From an uncultured Oscillospiraceae bacterium (GTDB lineage Bacteria > Bacillota > Clostridia > Oscillospirales > Ruminococcaceae), in contig CAJUAN010000011.1 of assembly GCA_910584715.1 (NCBI GenBank), positions 1 through 64,000 of the forward strand: a stretch of 64,000 nt of DNA, given 5' to 3'. Shown in pieces: positions 43,031-52,557 of this stretch. A model generated the notes under the pieces. That model ran no database searches. It was not told the DNA's origin and worked only from the letters and a program-made list of their open reading frames with translations. A program made the position numbers and the translations under genes. Positions within the stretch are counted from its first letter, which is position 1. Every line of letters starts with the position of its first letter.

Positions 43031-43309
43031 ATGACAACTTCAAACGCCAAAATCATAGAACGGGAAAACAAAGAAAATACAGAAAGAAGAATAACGGTCA
43101 GCTCCCGAAACAGGACAAACCGCGCCGCTTTCCGTGCGGATAAAGGTCTGCGTATGCAGAAGCTCGCAGGAACAGCCGCCATTATTGCCGCGCTTGCAGC
43201 CGTATTCCTCGGAGGCGAGCTTTCAGCAGCAGCTGTAATGATCCCTCCTGCTCTGGCGGCTGTTTTTTCAAAGGAGAAGCTGCTGGATTTCAATATTTTC
43301 GGCAGATAA
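43031..43309 (+). CDS. Small single-span membrane protein under apparent SOS control
   Basis: 92 residues with GAAAGGAAG upstream. The first ~45 residues are highly charged (Arg, Glu, Asn) and likely cytoplasmic. One or two hydrophobic segments follow (KLAGTAAIIAALAAVFLGG, then LSAAAVMIPPALAAVF), with a short tail. No LysM domain and no known family is seen. The promoter carries LexA-type boxes, so it should rise after DNA damage. Small SOS-induced membrane proteins in other bacteria (YneA, SidA) halt cell division; a similar role here is inference. It ends with a strong terminator shared with uvrC. Confidence 0.75.
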   Translation: MTTSNAKIIERENKENTERRITVSSRNRTNRAAFRADKGLRMQKLAGTAAIIAALAAVFLGGELSAAAVMIPPALAAVFSKEKLLDFNIFGR

Positions 43310-43452
43310 TGTTGATAAGGCTGATAAACAGCGTTGTTAAACGAACTTAAAAGCGGCAGCCTGAACGTCAATTTGCCGTGCTGCTGGCGTTGCTGCGTTT
43401 CCGCATTTCCGCGCCGGTACATTACTGCCTTTTGAAATATACTTTATATAGT

Positions 43453-43504
43453 AAATCAGCCCTCCGGAACGCTTTTCAAATCGTTCCGGAGGGCTGATTT
43501 TCCC
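43453..43504. terminator. Bidirectional terminator between SOS-type gene and uvrC
   Basis: AAATCAGCCCTCCGGAACG pairs perfectly with CGTTCCGGAGGGCTGATTT (19 bp) around a 10-base loop. It serves both convergent units. Confidence 0.92.
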
Positions 43505-43525
43505 TGATGAACCTCCGAGCCGTGA

Positions 43526-45355
43526 CTACAGCTCGTTACGCACAAACTCGCTGACCTGCTCCGCAAGCTCGCGGTTTATGCCAGCCGCCTTTGCTATCTC
43601 CTCCACGGAAGCTTTTTTGAATTCCTCGCGGGTCTTGAAAGCGGTAAAAAGCTTTTGAGCCTTTTTCTCGCCTATGCCCTTTATCTGCGTAAGCCCCGTC
43701 TCGTAGGACTGCTTCCTGTGCTTGCTCCGCTGGTATGTTATTGAGAACCTGTGCACCTCGTCCTGTATGCGGGTAACAAGCATGAACGCGCTTTTTGTCC
43801 CCGAAATGGATATCTCCGAGCCTGACGTTGCAATGGCGCGGGTGCGGTGGTTGTTATCCTTGACCATGCCGAATATGGGCACCGTCACGCCCATTTCGCG
43901 GAGTATCGGCTCCACGGCGTTGACCTGCCCCTTGCCTCCGTCCAGAAGTATAAGGTCGGGCATACGGCTGAAGCCCTCGTCCGTTTCGTTTTCGTCAAGA
44001 CCGTGCTTGAACCGTCTTTCCAGCACCTCTCTCATGCTTGCATAGTCGTTTTGTATCGCCGTCTCCTTTATGGAAAATTTCTTGTAGGCTTTTTTCAGGG
44101 GACGTCCGTTCTCGAAAACCACCATTCCCGCAACCATTGAAGAACTGCCTAAGTTTGAGATATCGTAGGCTTCGATATAGCGCGGCGGTTCGGGAAGTCC
44201 CAGTATCTTTCCCAGAGCCTCAAGCGCGACTATCTCTTTACCGGTTCTGCCCACCTTTATGGCAAGGCTGTCGCTTGCGTTGGACTTGGCCATCATAATA
44301 AGCCGCAGACCCTTTCCCCGCTTTTTGGAGGAAATATCCACCGCCCGTCCGCATCGTTCCCGAAGCAGCTTTTCCACCATTTCGGCGTTAGGAAGCTCCT
44401 CCTCGGTAATTATTTCCCGCGGTATCCTGGACGGGTCGGAATAGTACTGCAAAACAAAATCCTCAAGCATATCCGCCTCCCTGTCGAGAGTACCCAGGTC
44501 AAATTCGGCTCGGTCGTAGAGACGTCCCCCGCGGTACATAAGGGCGGCGGCGCAGGCGTTTTCGCCGTTTTGGGCGACCGCGATTATATCCGTGTCGCGC
44601 ATATCGTCGTCCATTATCTTCTGACGGTCGGCGGCTCTTTTTATTGCGGATATCCTGTCCCGGAGCCGCGCGGCAAGCTCAAAGTCAAGCTCCTCGGCGG
44701 CTTTGTTCATCTGCTCCGTAAGAGTCTCCACGGAAGCCTCCGAACCGTTCTGAATGTACTCCACAGCCTGACGTATTATATCCCCGTATTCTTCCGCGGA
44801 AATATCTCCCGAACAGACCCCCATACACTGCTTGATGTGGTTGTTAAGGCAGGGACGGTACTTGCCGATATCCCGCGGGAAAACCCTTTTGCAGGTTGGC
44901 AGCATGAATACCTTGTTGACCTCCTCGACGGCCTGCTTTGCAACGAACGCGCTTGTGTAGGGTCCCAGATACCTGCCGCCGCTTGGCTTCTTCAGCTCCG
45001 CCGTAATGCGGGGATACTCCCCCTCGGATATCTTGATATAGCTGTAGCCCTTGTCGTCCTTTAACAAAATGTTGTACTTTGGCAGGTGCTGCTTTATCAT
45101 GGAGCACTCCAGAACAAGCGCCTCGTACTCGCTGTCGGTTACGATAAAGTCGTAATCGAAAACGTGGGACACCATCTGCGCCACCTTGGGTGTATGGTCT
45201 GGGGTCTCGCGGAAATAGCTTGTCACCCTGTTTTTCAGGTTCTTTGCCTTTCCGATATAGATGATATTGTTGCCCTTGTCCCTCATTCGGTACACACCGG
45301 GGGAGGTGGTGAGCTTTGCGGTTTTTTCTCTCAGATAAGGAAGTCTTTCATTCAT
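43526..45355 (-). CDS. uvrC: Excinuclease ABC subunit C
   Basis: 609 residues, the normal length. The N-terminal GIY-YIG nuclease domain (GVYRMRDKGNNIIYIGKAKN) is followed by the UVR segment (~200-240) and a C-terminal RNase H-like endonuclease (IEAYDISNLGSSSMVAGMVV, ILLDGGKGQVNAV) with a helix-hairpin-helix end. It makes the dual incisions in nucleotide excision repair. GGAGGCG precedes the start. No LexA box is evident upstream. The convergent neighbour has LexA-type sites. Confidence 0.97.
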   Translation of the reverse strand: MNERLPYLREKTAKLTTSPGVYRMRDKGNNIIYIGKAKNLKNRVTSYFRETPDHTPKVAQMVSHVFDYDFIVTDSEYEALVLECSMIKQHLPKYNILLKDDKGYSYIKISEGEYPRITAELKKPSGGRYLGPYTSAFVAKQAVEEVNKVFMLPTCKRVFPRDIGKYRPCLNNHIKQCMGVCSGDISAEEYGDIIRQAVEYIQNGSEASVETLTEQMNKAAEELDFELAARLRDRISAIKRAADRQKIMDDDMRDTDIIAVAQNGENACAAALMYRGGRLYDRAEFDLGTLDREADMLEDFVLQYYSDPSRIPREIITEEELPNAEMVEKLLRERCGRAVDISSKKRGKGLRLIMMAKSNASDSLAIKVGRTGKEIVALEALGKILGLPEPPRYIEAYDISNLGSSSMVAGMVVFENGRPLKKAYKKFSIKETAIQNDYASMREVLERRFKHGLDENETDEGFSRMPDLILLDGGKGQVNAVEPILREMGVTVPIFGMVKDNNHRTRAIATSGSEISISGTKSAFMLVTRIQDEVHRFSITYQRSKHRKQSYETGLTQIKGIGEKKAQKLFTAFKTREEFKKASVEEIAKAAGINRELAEQVSEFVRNEL

Positions 45356-45389
45356 CGGGAACGCCTCCGTATTCCGTATGGTAGTATAT

Positions 45390-45896
45390 CTATATAGATG
45401 AATCTTTTTGAGTCTTTATGTACATTATCTCCCGCAGGGGCTTGCCGCCGATATTGTCGTCAAGGTATTTTCCGTTGGGGACAAAGCCCTGCCTTTCGTA
45501 GAATCCCCTTGCATTAGTATTTTCCTCCAGCACCCATAAAAATATGTCACGAAAGCCCGTTTCTTTAAGTCCGCGGAGGACTTCCTCGAAAAGCTGTTTC
45601 CCATAGCCTTTACCCATAAAGTCGGGCAGGAGATATATTGACACTATTTCTCCCCACCCCGCCATGTCCTCAAAGCGGGAGGGGCAAAAGCTTGACGTGC
45701 CTATAAGCTCGCCGTTCTCGTACATTACCAAGGTGCTTACCGAGGGCTTGTCCACGGACGCCGCCCACTGTCCCCGAGGGATACCGTCAAGGTAATCCTG
45801 CGGGATTATTCCCCTGTAGGCGTGTTTCCAGCTTTCCTCGTAAACGCGGCTCAGGGCGTTCCTGTCGTCCCCGGGACGCAATCTTCGTATTTCCAT
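45390..45896 (-). CDS. GNAT family N-acetyltransferase
   Basis: 168 residues. The acetyl-CoA binding segment YLLPDFMGKGYGKQLFEEVL is near residue 90, followed by NTNARGFYERQGF, a typical C-terminal GNAT pattern. The substrate is unknown. AAGGAGACAG precedes the ATG, immediately after the terminator of the upstream lipoprotein gene. Confidence 0.88.
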   Translation of the reverse strand: MEIRRLRPGDDRNALSRVYEESWKHAYRGIIPQDYLDGIPRGQWAASVDKPSVSTLVMYENGELIGTSSFCPSRFEDMAGWGEIVSIYLLPDFMGKGYGKQLFEEVLRGLKETGFRDIFLWVLEENTNARGFYERQGFVPNGKYLDDNIGGKPLREIMYIKTQKDSSI

Positions 45897-45911
45897 AGTA
45901 TCTGTCTCCTT

Positions 45912-45942
45912 AAAAAGGGTACCGTTCGGCGCGGTACCCTTT
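45912..45942 (-). terminator. Terminator of lipoprotein gene
   Basis: AAAAGGGTACC pairs with GGTACCCTTTT around a 9-base loop. On the minus strand the T tract runs directly into the AAGGAG of the next gene, so downstream expression needs read-through or an internal promoter. Confidence 0.75.
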
Positions 45943-45954
45943 TGCTTTTTTCGG

Positions 45955-47754
45955 TTACATCGGTATCGGGTAGCAGCCTATATAGGTACCCTGTTCCGCG
46001 TACTCCTGCTGCTCGTCTGCGGTTATCATATGCTTCATACTGTCGGGAATTGGCTCCTCCGACCATAGCATAAAGTCAACGGAACAGTCGTCGAAATCGA
46101 ACTCGCCGTATACATAACCCGTGAAGCTTTCCCCCAAATAATCGGAGCAGTCCACATCCGTGTCGCCGAATCTAAACATTGTTCCACCGCTGTTTGAAAT
46201 TTCACTGCCGCCAAATTTCTTGCCGCCAACGACTGCCTGAGTAAGCACTACCATGGCGGACGTATGACAGCTTTTCGCGTTGGCGTTTGCGGCTGTCACC
46301 TTTGACTTTTCAACATAACTGAGCATCTCGCTGCCGTAGGGAGTTTCCTGTATGACCGCCGTAAAGTCACTTTCGATATTTTCAAGAAGCGTGCTGAAGT
46401 CCTCCTCGGTAATGTTGAGAAGCTCTCCGTCCGCGTCAAGCTCGGGCATGGGAGTACCCTTTTCCACGGTCACAACGCCGTTGGGCATATAGGATACCTC
46501 TGCCGAGCCGGTCGTCGCGGAAACCTTATCGAGGGTTATCTCAAAGGATTTTTTATCCGTCTTTATCGTGCCCTCCGCTGAGCAGGAAATTTCACTGTCG
46601 GGGATATCCAAAGTAAGCTTATAGTTCTCCCCGTCCCTGCGGGAAGCAAAGGAGGCAAGCTCCGTAACCTCGCCGTTTTCGGAAAGCGCGACCGCCACTG
46701 ACGAGCCGTTTTCCTCCCGGGTAAGATCAGCAGTTATACAGTATTCATCTCCGTCTCCGCTGATGCCCGCCTTAAAGCTCTGTTTGTCGGAATTCTCCGG
46801 CTCTGCGCCGTAAAGCGCGTCTATAAAGAAGCACATGGTATCATCGCCGACTGTAACAAGCAGGTCAATGTCCGACATCATAAGGGCGTGGCTCTTGCTG
46901 TTTACATAGTGTACTATTTTAAGCTCGCAGCCGTCTATCCCGTCGAAAACCGACGTCATCTGCTCCTTCAGCTCGTCCCTGGTGTAGTACTCAAAAGCGG
47001 TTTCGTCCATGTAGTCGTCAAGATAAACGTCAACAAACTCTTCCCACATATAAACGATGTCATCTTTTGAGTAGCTGTATGTCACCGTGTTTGCGCTTAC
47101 GGTCTCGCCGCCGATATCCGATTCAACTTTTTCTTCGGTAACGGGAGTGTAAATTTCCGCAAAATCATTAAACAGTGCGGTCATTTTGTCCGCAGACTCA
47201 TCGCTTTCCCCAACAGTGGAGGATATTCCCTCTATGTACTGGAGGAGCAAGTTGTAACTTTCCTGCTCCATAGCGTACTCCGTGCCGGAATCAGGGGCGA
47301 ATATTGAAGATGCCAGCTTTTCGGCAAAGCCCTCAAAGGTCACGTCGTAAACGTGTCTGCCCGAGTTTCCGTTTGTTCCGATCTTAAGACCGTCCTTGCC
47401 CGTATAGAAATACAGCTCCGCGGACGTGCCCTCTGTTCCCGTAAGCTTATAGATCTGAGCGGCTTTTTCGTCCTTTTCGCTGATATAAAGCGCTCCGCTG
47501 AAACCGACCCCCTCGATCTCGAAGTCCAGCTTTAAAGAGCCGTCCTTGCAGGCTTCGCCGAGCAGCTTGTTTTCTGCGCCGAAGCTGTTTCCGGCAATAG
47601 CGTTCATGGTGTTTTCCTGCGCCATTGAAATATACTCCGCAGGCTGTTCGTTCAGCATTTTCGTATAGTTGGTACACCCCGACATTGCGACTGCCGCCGC
47701 CGCGGCGACTGTGCCGCAGACTGCCCCTTTGAGTCCTCTGAAAAATCTGTTCAT
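45955..47754 (-). CDS. Large secreted lipoprotein of unknown function
   Basis: 599 residues from the ATG after GGAAAGGACAG; the longer frame to 47979 lacks a ribosome binding site and overlaps promoter sequence. A lipoprotein signal peptide ends VAMSGC (lipobox, Cys at ~26), so the protein is anchored outside the membrane. The mature part is acidic, with repeated beta-type segments. No catalytic motif is recognised. A consensus promoter lies ~120 bp upstream. Confidence 0.8.
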   Translation of the reverse strand: MNRFFRGLKGAVCGTVAAAAAVAMSGCTNYTKMLNEQPAEYISMAQENTMNAIAGNSFGAENKLLGEACKDGSLKLDFEIEGVGFSGALYISEKDEKAAQIYKLTGTEGTSAELYFYTGKDGLKIGTNGNSGRHVYDVTFEGFAEKLASSIFAPDSGTEYAMEQESYNLLLQYIEGISSTVGESDESADKMTALFNDFAEIYTPVTEEKVESDIGGETVSANTVTYSYSKDDIVYMWEEFVDVYLDDYMDETAFEYYTRDELKEQMTSVFDGIDGCELKIVHYVNSKSHALMMSDIDLLVTVGDDTMCFFIDALYGAEPENSDKQSFKAGISGDGDEYCITADLTREENGSSVAVALSENGEVTELASFASRRDGENYKLTLDIPDSEISCSAEGTIKTDKKSFEITLDKVSATTGSAEVSYMPNGVVTVEKGTPMPELDADGELLNITEEDFSTLLENIESDFTAVIQETPYGSEMLSYVEKSKVTAANANAKSCHTSAMVVLTQAVVGGKKFGGSEISNSGGTMFRFGDTDVDCSDYLGESFTGYVYGEFDFDDCSVDFMLWSEEPIPDSMKHMITADEQQEYAEQGTYIGCYPIPM

Positions 47755-47874
47755 GATCTGTCCTTTCCGAATTAAATAATATTTTATTCTTTGATTTGGC
47801 TGGCAGCGGCTGTTTGCACGGACTGTACAAATTGTAAAAGCATTACAAACACGCACCGTACTGCACCCTACTAA

Positions 47875-47903
47875 ATTATACACCCGCATACTTTTCCTGT
47901 CAA
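47875..47903 (-). promoter_or_regulatory. Promoter of lipoprotein gene
   Basis: On the minus strand TTGACA (47903-47898), a 17-bp spacer and TATAAT (47880-47875). The leader of about 115 bases is otherwise unremarkable. Confidence 0.8.
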
Positions 47904-47986
47904 TTGTTTCGTAACATTTAACTGGATTTTCACCAAAACCGCCAAATCGTATCCCCGCGGCAGCCTTGTAATTGTACAAAAATAAA

Positions 47987-48016
47987 AGCGGATCGGATTT
48001 AAACCGACCCGCTTAA
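47987..48016 (-). terminator. Terminator after fibronectin-III protein gene
   Basis: Minus-strand AAGCGGGTCGG pairs with CCGATCCGCTT (one G-T) and is followed by TTATTTTT. Confidence 0.75.
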
Positions 48017-48019
48017 AAA

Positions 48020-51000
48020 TTATCTTTTCTCAATGCTTTTTATGCGGTACCTTTTGGAGCCGCCCTGCACAACTTTAAGCTTCTTATTGTGGGGCATAAT
48101 GTCGGGAAGAGCCGTAAAGAGCAGTACTCCCGAATTAAAGCTGCCTGCAAAGTCGCCGTCAAGAATTCCTCCGCCCGAAGAAACGTCCGAAATGTGATCC
48201 TTGTAGATAACAAGGGCATAGGGCGAAAAGCTTGAGCATACGAACTGAATGCACCATACATTGTCGATATCCACAACAGCGCATGGCAGAACTTCAAGAG
48301 TAGTGTCAGCCGTGCGGATCCAGTCCTCTGCGTCGCCCGCGCTGATCTCCTCGGTATCCTCCAAGCCGTCGCCGATATGAACCACCGTAATGTAGTCGCG
48401 GTACGCGATAAGTCTGTCGGGGATAGGCATAGTTATCGTAACGGTATAGCCGTCATTGGGGTCAACTTCGATCTTGGTGCCTTCGCTGTAAATGCTTATA
48501 TCAAAGGGATAGATAACAAAGCTCTTTAATCCGTCGGCATAGTGCTTGAGAACATCTTTCACAGCTTCCGTGGACTCTCTGTTCGTAGTGAAGTAAACGT
48601 CGACAGGCTCATCAAACGCGGCATGGTTAGCGCTTGCGTCAATGTATTCGCTGTGGGAGATGCCGTAAGGCGTCGTACCTCTTACAGTAAGAGTATTGTC
48701 TATATCCGTATCCTGACCCGTAGAAGGAGTAGCCGACACCGACATGGAGTACTCACCGTAATATCTCTCTCCGTTGATGGTCTTATAGGGCGCGACCATA
48801 TAGGTGTACTTCTGACCGTTTTTAAGTCCTGTGTGAGAATACTTGGTTCCGCTTATTACCGTTATTGCCTCAAATTCCATTGTTTTGGAATTGTAGAGGT
48901 AAACAACGTAGCCCTCAGCGCCGTTGACCTTCGTCCAGCTCAGGTCGATCTGACGGTTTCCGGCGGTCGCGGTAAGATCAATAACGGAATTAAGCGAAAC
49001 GCCTATTGTAACGGTTATTGATTTTGTGGGATTGCTGTAGACTCTCAGACCGTTTACGGTCTTATAGGCAACCACATAGTACGTCCAGCTGTCGCCGTTG
49101 CCGAGACCGGTGTGGAGATATGACGGCTTGCTTAAATCAAACTGGTGAGAGCGTCCGCCGCTGTATGCGTAAAGTATGTAACCCTGTGCGCCCTTTACCG
49201 CAGTCCATGTCAGCGACACCTGACCGTCGGTAGTGACCGCATTGAAGTCCTTTGGAGAATCAAGGTCGTCGCCTATCTTAAAGGTAAGGTGATTTGATTC
49301 GCCGCTGTATACCCTCTCACCGTTTACGGTCTTATAGGCTGTTACATAATATTCGTACCTGTCGCCGTTGCCGAGACCTATATGCTGGAAGCCCGGCTTG
49401 CTAACGTCAACGTGTTCCCACGAGCCTCCGTTTTTGCGGAAATAAAGCTCATAGCCTTCCGCGCCCTTTGATGCCGACCATTTAAGATCCACCTGCCCGT
49501 CCTTTGTCGTACCGGTGAAATCTTTGGGAGCGTCCAGCGCAATGCCGACGATCACCCATGCCTCATCCGACCATGGGCTGTAAACCGTTTCGCCGCTGAC
49601 CTCTTTGTAAGCCAAAACGCGGTAGGTATATCTGTCGCCGTTGTGAAGTCCCGAATGAACATATTTTACATCGGTAAGGTCGAAAACGTTATCCTTGATT
49701 TGAGCTATGTCGTTTACAAACTCAACGCGTGTGCCGTCCTTCTTTATATATTTATACTGGAGCAAATAGCCTTCCGCGCTTGACACGTCCGACCAGGTAA
49801 TATTGACCGTTCCGTCAGTAGTGGTAGCTTTCAGGTTCTGCGGTCTTGCGAGAGAGCTGCCTACCCTGACCTGTGCGGGTACGGATTCCCCGCCGTAAGT
49901 CGTCTGCGACTCATACTGCACTGTAACATTTTTGTACGCGGTTACATAATAGGTCATCACATGGTTAAGCAAAAGACCCTTATGCACCTTTGTATTTGTC
50001 TTTGAGTCAAGCTCGCCGGTCTTCACAATCTCTCCGTTATATTCGTCTATATAACGTATAGTATATCCCGTAGCATTGGCGACCTTATCCCACTTGATCG
50101 TTACTTCGCCGTCCGCCGTGCATTCGGCCGTAACGTTTTCTGGAGTTTCAAGAAGACCTCCCACCGTTACATCAACAGATGTCGAAGGACCGTAAAAAGG
50201 CTTCGGCGGACCTGTCTGGGGATTTACATTAACATACGGCGTAACAACGTAGGTATACACCTCGTTGTTGAACAACCCGAGATGGTCGTACGACAGATCG
50301 TTCGGTCCGAAGGTGTCGTCTGAAAATACGGGCTTGCTGTCCGCAGGGACATTCTCAAGCTTCTTGGTGTCGGGGTTGTACCGTTTTTTCTGGAAAATTT
50401 CAAGCTTATAGCCGTCAGCATTTCCGTAACTGTTATTTGCGGTTTTCGAGGGAGTCCATTGCAGCTTGACTTCTCCGTTGTCGGTGGTGTAGGTAATCCT
50501 TACCGTAGTAAGGTTAAATTCCAAAACGCCTCCGTCACGGGCAGCCGTGCCTCGGATCCTGTTGGTATCGTTCTTCGTTTTTGTGATGAACGGAACAATA
50601 TAGTAATAATAACGCGTATCCTTATTAATTTTGGTATCCGTATAAGAAAGCGTTTTGTCATTGAGGATCTCCGTGATTTTTTCGATCCCGTATTCATTCG
50701 GTTTACCCGCATTGGTAACAAGCACGTTTACAAGGTCGTTCACCTGAATGTCCACGGTGGAACGGTATATTTCAACGCCTGTATAGGTACTTGCCGAATC
50801 TTTTTTCCATGAAACGGTTATAGATGATTTTGTATAATCGATCTTGTCAAATTCAATATACGGAGCAATGTACAGATCATGGCACAGATTTATGTTATTG
50901 TCGGGGTAACTCTGATACAGCTTGTATATGTTATCATCACCCTGGCTTACGGCATACAGGCTGCTGGAGATAAGTCCCGTATTCGTAACATTGTATGAAG

Positions 51001-52213
51001 TCGGAGTTCCGCCCCATACGTTTTTGTACGCCTCAACAAAGATCCTATAGTGATGTCCGTAAGACAGATCGTTGCCGAACAGAGTTCTGACGCTGCGGCT
51101 CATTTGAGGGCTGCTTTGCGCGCTCGCAGCTATTTCCTGCTTTTTTGCAACCATCTTATTGGCAGTGTAATCGTACAGATATACTATATAGCCGTCGGGA
51201 TATTCGCCCTGAACCGTAACGCCGTCGAGTATCATCTGCGGCTGATCCCATACGATATTAACATCATTAGCGCTGTCAGGATAAAATTCTTCCGTTGACA
51301 TACCCGACGCGTCCGTAAGAGCGGTATTCATTGACGCTGCGTCAAAATGCGCGTCCATTTTCCCCAAATCCTTTGTGCCGCCCGACAGACTCGTAACGGG
51401 GGCAAAGGTAGTTCCTCCCGAAGGAGTAAGCGTAGATGTTGTCTGACCGGGATTATCCGGGTCGTCAACATTTTCAAGATATACCCAGGCGGGAACTCTG
51501 AAAATCGGGTTGATCTTTATATTCAAATCATTTGTGTAGTCGCCGAGCTTAACTTCAAAATCCTTGACGCTTGTGTTTGTGTTATTTATTGATTGGTTGT
51601 ACAGATTTTTTCCGCTTTGGTCGTTGATAATGATATTATATCCGGAAACAAACGAGGTAAGTTCATACTGCGTGCCGAAAATATCAGTGTACGGCTGGCT
51701 TTCAAGCTCCCATGAAAGCCTTACGTTTCCGTAGGATTTTTGGGGTTCACCGATTTTAACGCCCTGATACCCGTAAGCTGCCCTATAGTCATTATCGTGA
51801 ACAACTAAATTGGAGCCGGGTGTTGAGTCGCGCCAAAAGTTCTCCTTTTGACCGTTGTATTCGAGCTCTATCGGACCCATTGCCGCCGCGACCTCGAAGC
51901 CTATACCCAGCTCGGGAACGAACATCATCACGAACGAAGCCGCCAGAACAGCGGACATGAGCCGTCCCCAGAAAGGCTTTTTCACATATACGATATCGTC
52001 CTGCCTGCGTCTGCCTTTTTTCTCGCTCGGCTTCTTTATGCCGAGGAATTTTCCGTTTTTGTCGGACAGAGCCATATCGGCGCAGCACAGGAAAGCGTAC
52101 CACAGCTTGACAAACAGCTCCGCCGTTACGCATGGGAGCCACAAAAGCTTATTTTTTGATCTCCTTGCCTTTAAGCGGCGAAGTATTTCTTTTTTGGTAT
52201 TGAAGTCCAGCAT
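48020..52213 (-). CDS. Large fibronectin type III repeat surface protein
   Basis: 1397 residues from the ATG six bases after GGAGGG. A cationic cytoplasmic-looking N-terminus (~1-78) precedes a hydrophobic segment (~83-107) that ends FEVAAAM, like a delayed signal sequence. Then come at least eight fibronectin-III-like modules. The last five (starting near residues 686, 787, 889, 981 and 1073) have a ~92-residue period and share a YxHxGLxNGxxYTYxVxAYKTV core. The C-terminal ~235 residues are unlike the repeats. No sortase motif or catalytic domain is seen. An adhesin or cell-surface scaffold role is likely but unproven. Confidence 0.85.
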   Translation of the reverse strand: MLDFNTKKEILRRLKARRSKNKLLWLPCVTAELFVKLWYAFLCCADMALSDKNGKFLGIKKPSEKKGRRRQDDIVYVKKPFWGRLMSAVLAASFVMMFVPELGIGFEVAAAMGPIELEYNGQKENFWRDSTPGSNLVVHDNDYRAAYGYQGVKIGEPQKSYGNVRLSWELESQPYTDIFGTQYELTSFVSGYNIIINDQSGKNLYNQSINNTNTSVKDFEVKLGDYTNDLNIKINPIFRVPAWVYLENVDDPDNPGQTTSTLTPSGGTTFAPVTSLSGGTKDLGKMDAHFDAASMNTALTDASGMSTEEFYPDSANDVNIVWDQPQMILDGVTVQGEYPDGYIVYLYDYTANKMVAKKQEIAASAQSSPQMSRSVRTLFGNDLSYGHHYRIFVEAYKNVWGGTPTSYNVTNTGLISSSLYAVSQGDDNIYKLYQSYPDNNINLCHDLYIAPYIEFDKIDYTKSSITVSWKKDSASTYTGVEIYRSTVDIQVNDLVNVLVTNAGKPNEYGIEKITEILNDKTLSYTDTKINKDTRYYYYIVPFITKTKNDTNRIRGTAARDGGVLEFNLTTVRITYTTDNGEVKLQWTPSKTANNSYGNADGYKLEIFQKKRYNPDTKKLENVPADSKPVFSDDTFGPNDLSYDHLGLFNNEVYTYVVTPYVNVNPQTGPPKPFYGPSTSVDVTVGGLLETPENVTAECTADGEVTIKWDKVANATGYTIRYIDEYNGEIVKTGELDSKTNTKVHKGLLLNHVMTYYVTAYKNVTVQYESQTTYGGESVPAQVRVGSSLARPQNLKATTTDGTVNITWSDVSSAEGYLLQYKYIKKDGTRVEFVNDIAQIKDNVFDLTDVKYVHSGLHNGDRYTYRVLAYKEVSGETVYSPWSDEAWVIVGIALDAPKDFTGTTKDGQVDLKWSASKGAEGYELYFRKNGGSWEHVDVSKPGFQHIGLGNGDRYEYYVTAYKTVNGERVYSGESNHLTFKIGDDLDSPKDFNAVTTDGQVSLTWTAVKGAQGYILYAYSGGRSHQFDLSKPSYLHTGLGNGDSWTYYVVAYKTVNGLRVYSNPTKSITVTIGVSLNSVIDLTATAGNRQIDLSWTKVNGAEGYVVYLYNSKTMEFEAITVISGTKYSHTGLKNGQKYTYMVAPYKTINGERYYGEYSMSVSATPSTGQDTDIDNTLTVRGTTPYGISHSEYIDASANHAAFDEPVDVYFTTNRESTEAVKDVLKHYADGLKSFVIYPFDISIYSEGTKIEVDPNDGYTVTITMPIPDRLIAYRDYITVVHIGDGLEDTEEISAGDAEDWIRTADTTLEVLPCAVVDIDNVWCIQFVCSSFSPYALVIYKDHISDVSSGGGILDGDFAGSFNSGVLLFTALPDIMPHNKKLKVVQGGSKRYRIKSIEKR

Positions 52214-52289
52214 AAATACCCTCCATATATCAAGCACGGACGGAATACGCCCGTTAATTTATTCAGACAAACACCTTGCCATTTTTATA

Positions 52290-52318
52290 ATAATACCATA
52301 TTTTCATAAAAAAGTAAA
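52290..52318 (-). promoter_or_regulatory. Probable promoter of fibronectin-III gene
   Basis: On the minus strand TTTACT (52318-52313), a 17-bp spacer and TATTAT (52295-52290). Confidence 0.5.
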
Positions 52319-52383
52319 GAAGTTTATATCGGCAAATTTGCACAAATTTATGCAGCGATCATCAATATTTTGTATAAAACCGC

Positions 52384-52557
52384 TTACATTTGTTTCCTGA
52401 CCACGCCGTACTCGTCGTCAAGGCGGTACAGGCGGCAGCCGTCTGCCGTCGCGCTGAGAAATCTTCCCATTTCGTCCTCGTCAAGGTCGGCGGCGCAGAC
52501 GTACTGCTCCCAGTCCTCGTCGTAAACGTAATTAACGCAGCTTTCGCATTCGTTCAT
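52384..52557 (-). CDS. DUF6472-like small Cys/Asp-rich protein
   Basis: 57 residues, too short for many gene finders. It starts MNECESCVNYVYDEDWEQYV and ends DDEYGVVRKQM, with four Cys (two in CESC, one in VCAA, one in DGCR) and many Asp/Glu. The layout fits DUF6472, a small clostridial family recalled from memory. The ATG overlaps the sfsA stop (ATGA), so it is coupled. A metal-binding fold is possible. Confidence 0.65.
   Translation of the reverse strand: MNECESCVNYVYDEDWEQYVCAADLDEDEMGRFLSATADGCRLYRLDDEYGVVRKQM

Noticed and set aside
42946..43422. 158-codon minus-strand ORF
   Set aside because: Antisense to the small SOS-type gene, which has a promoter and ribosome binding site; the minus frame has neither.
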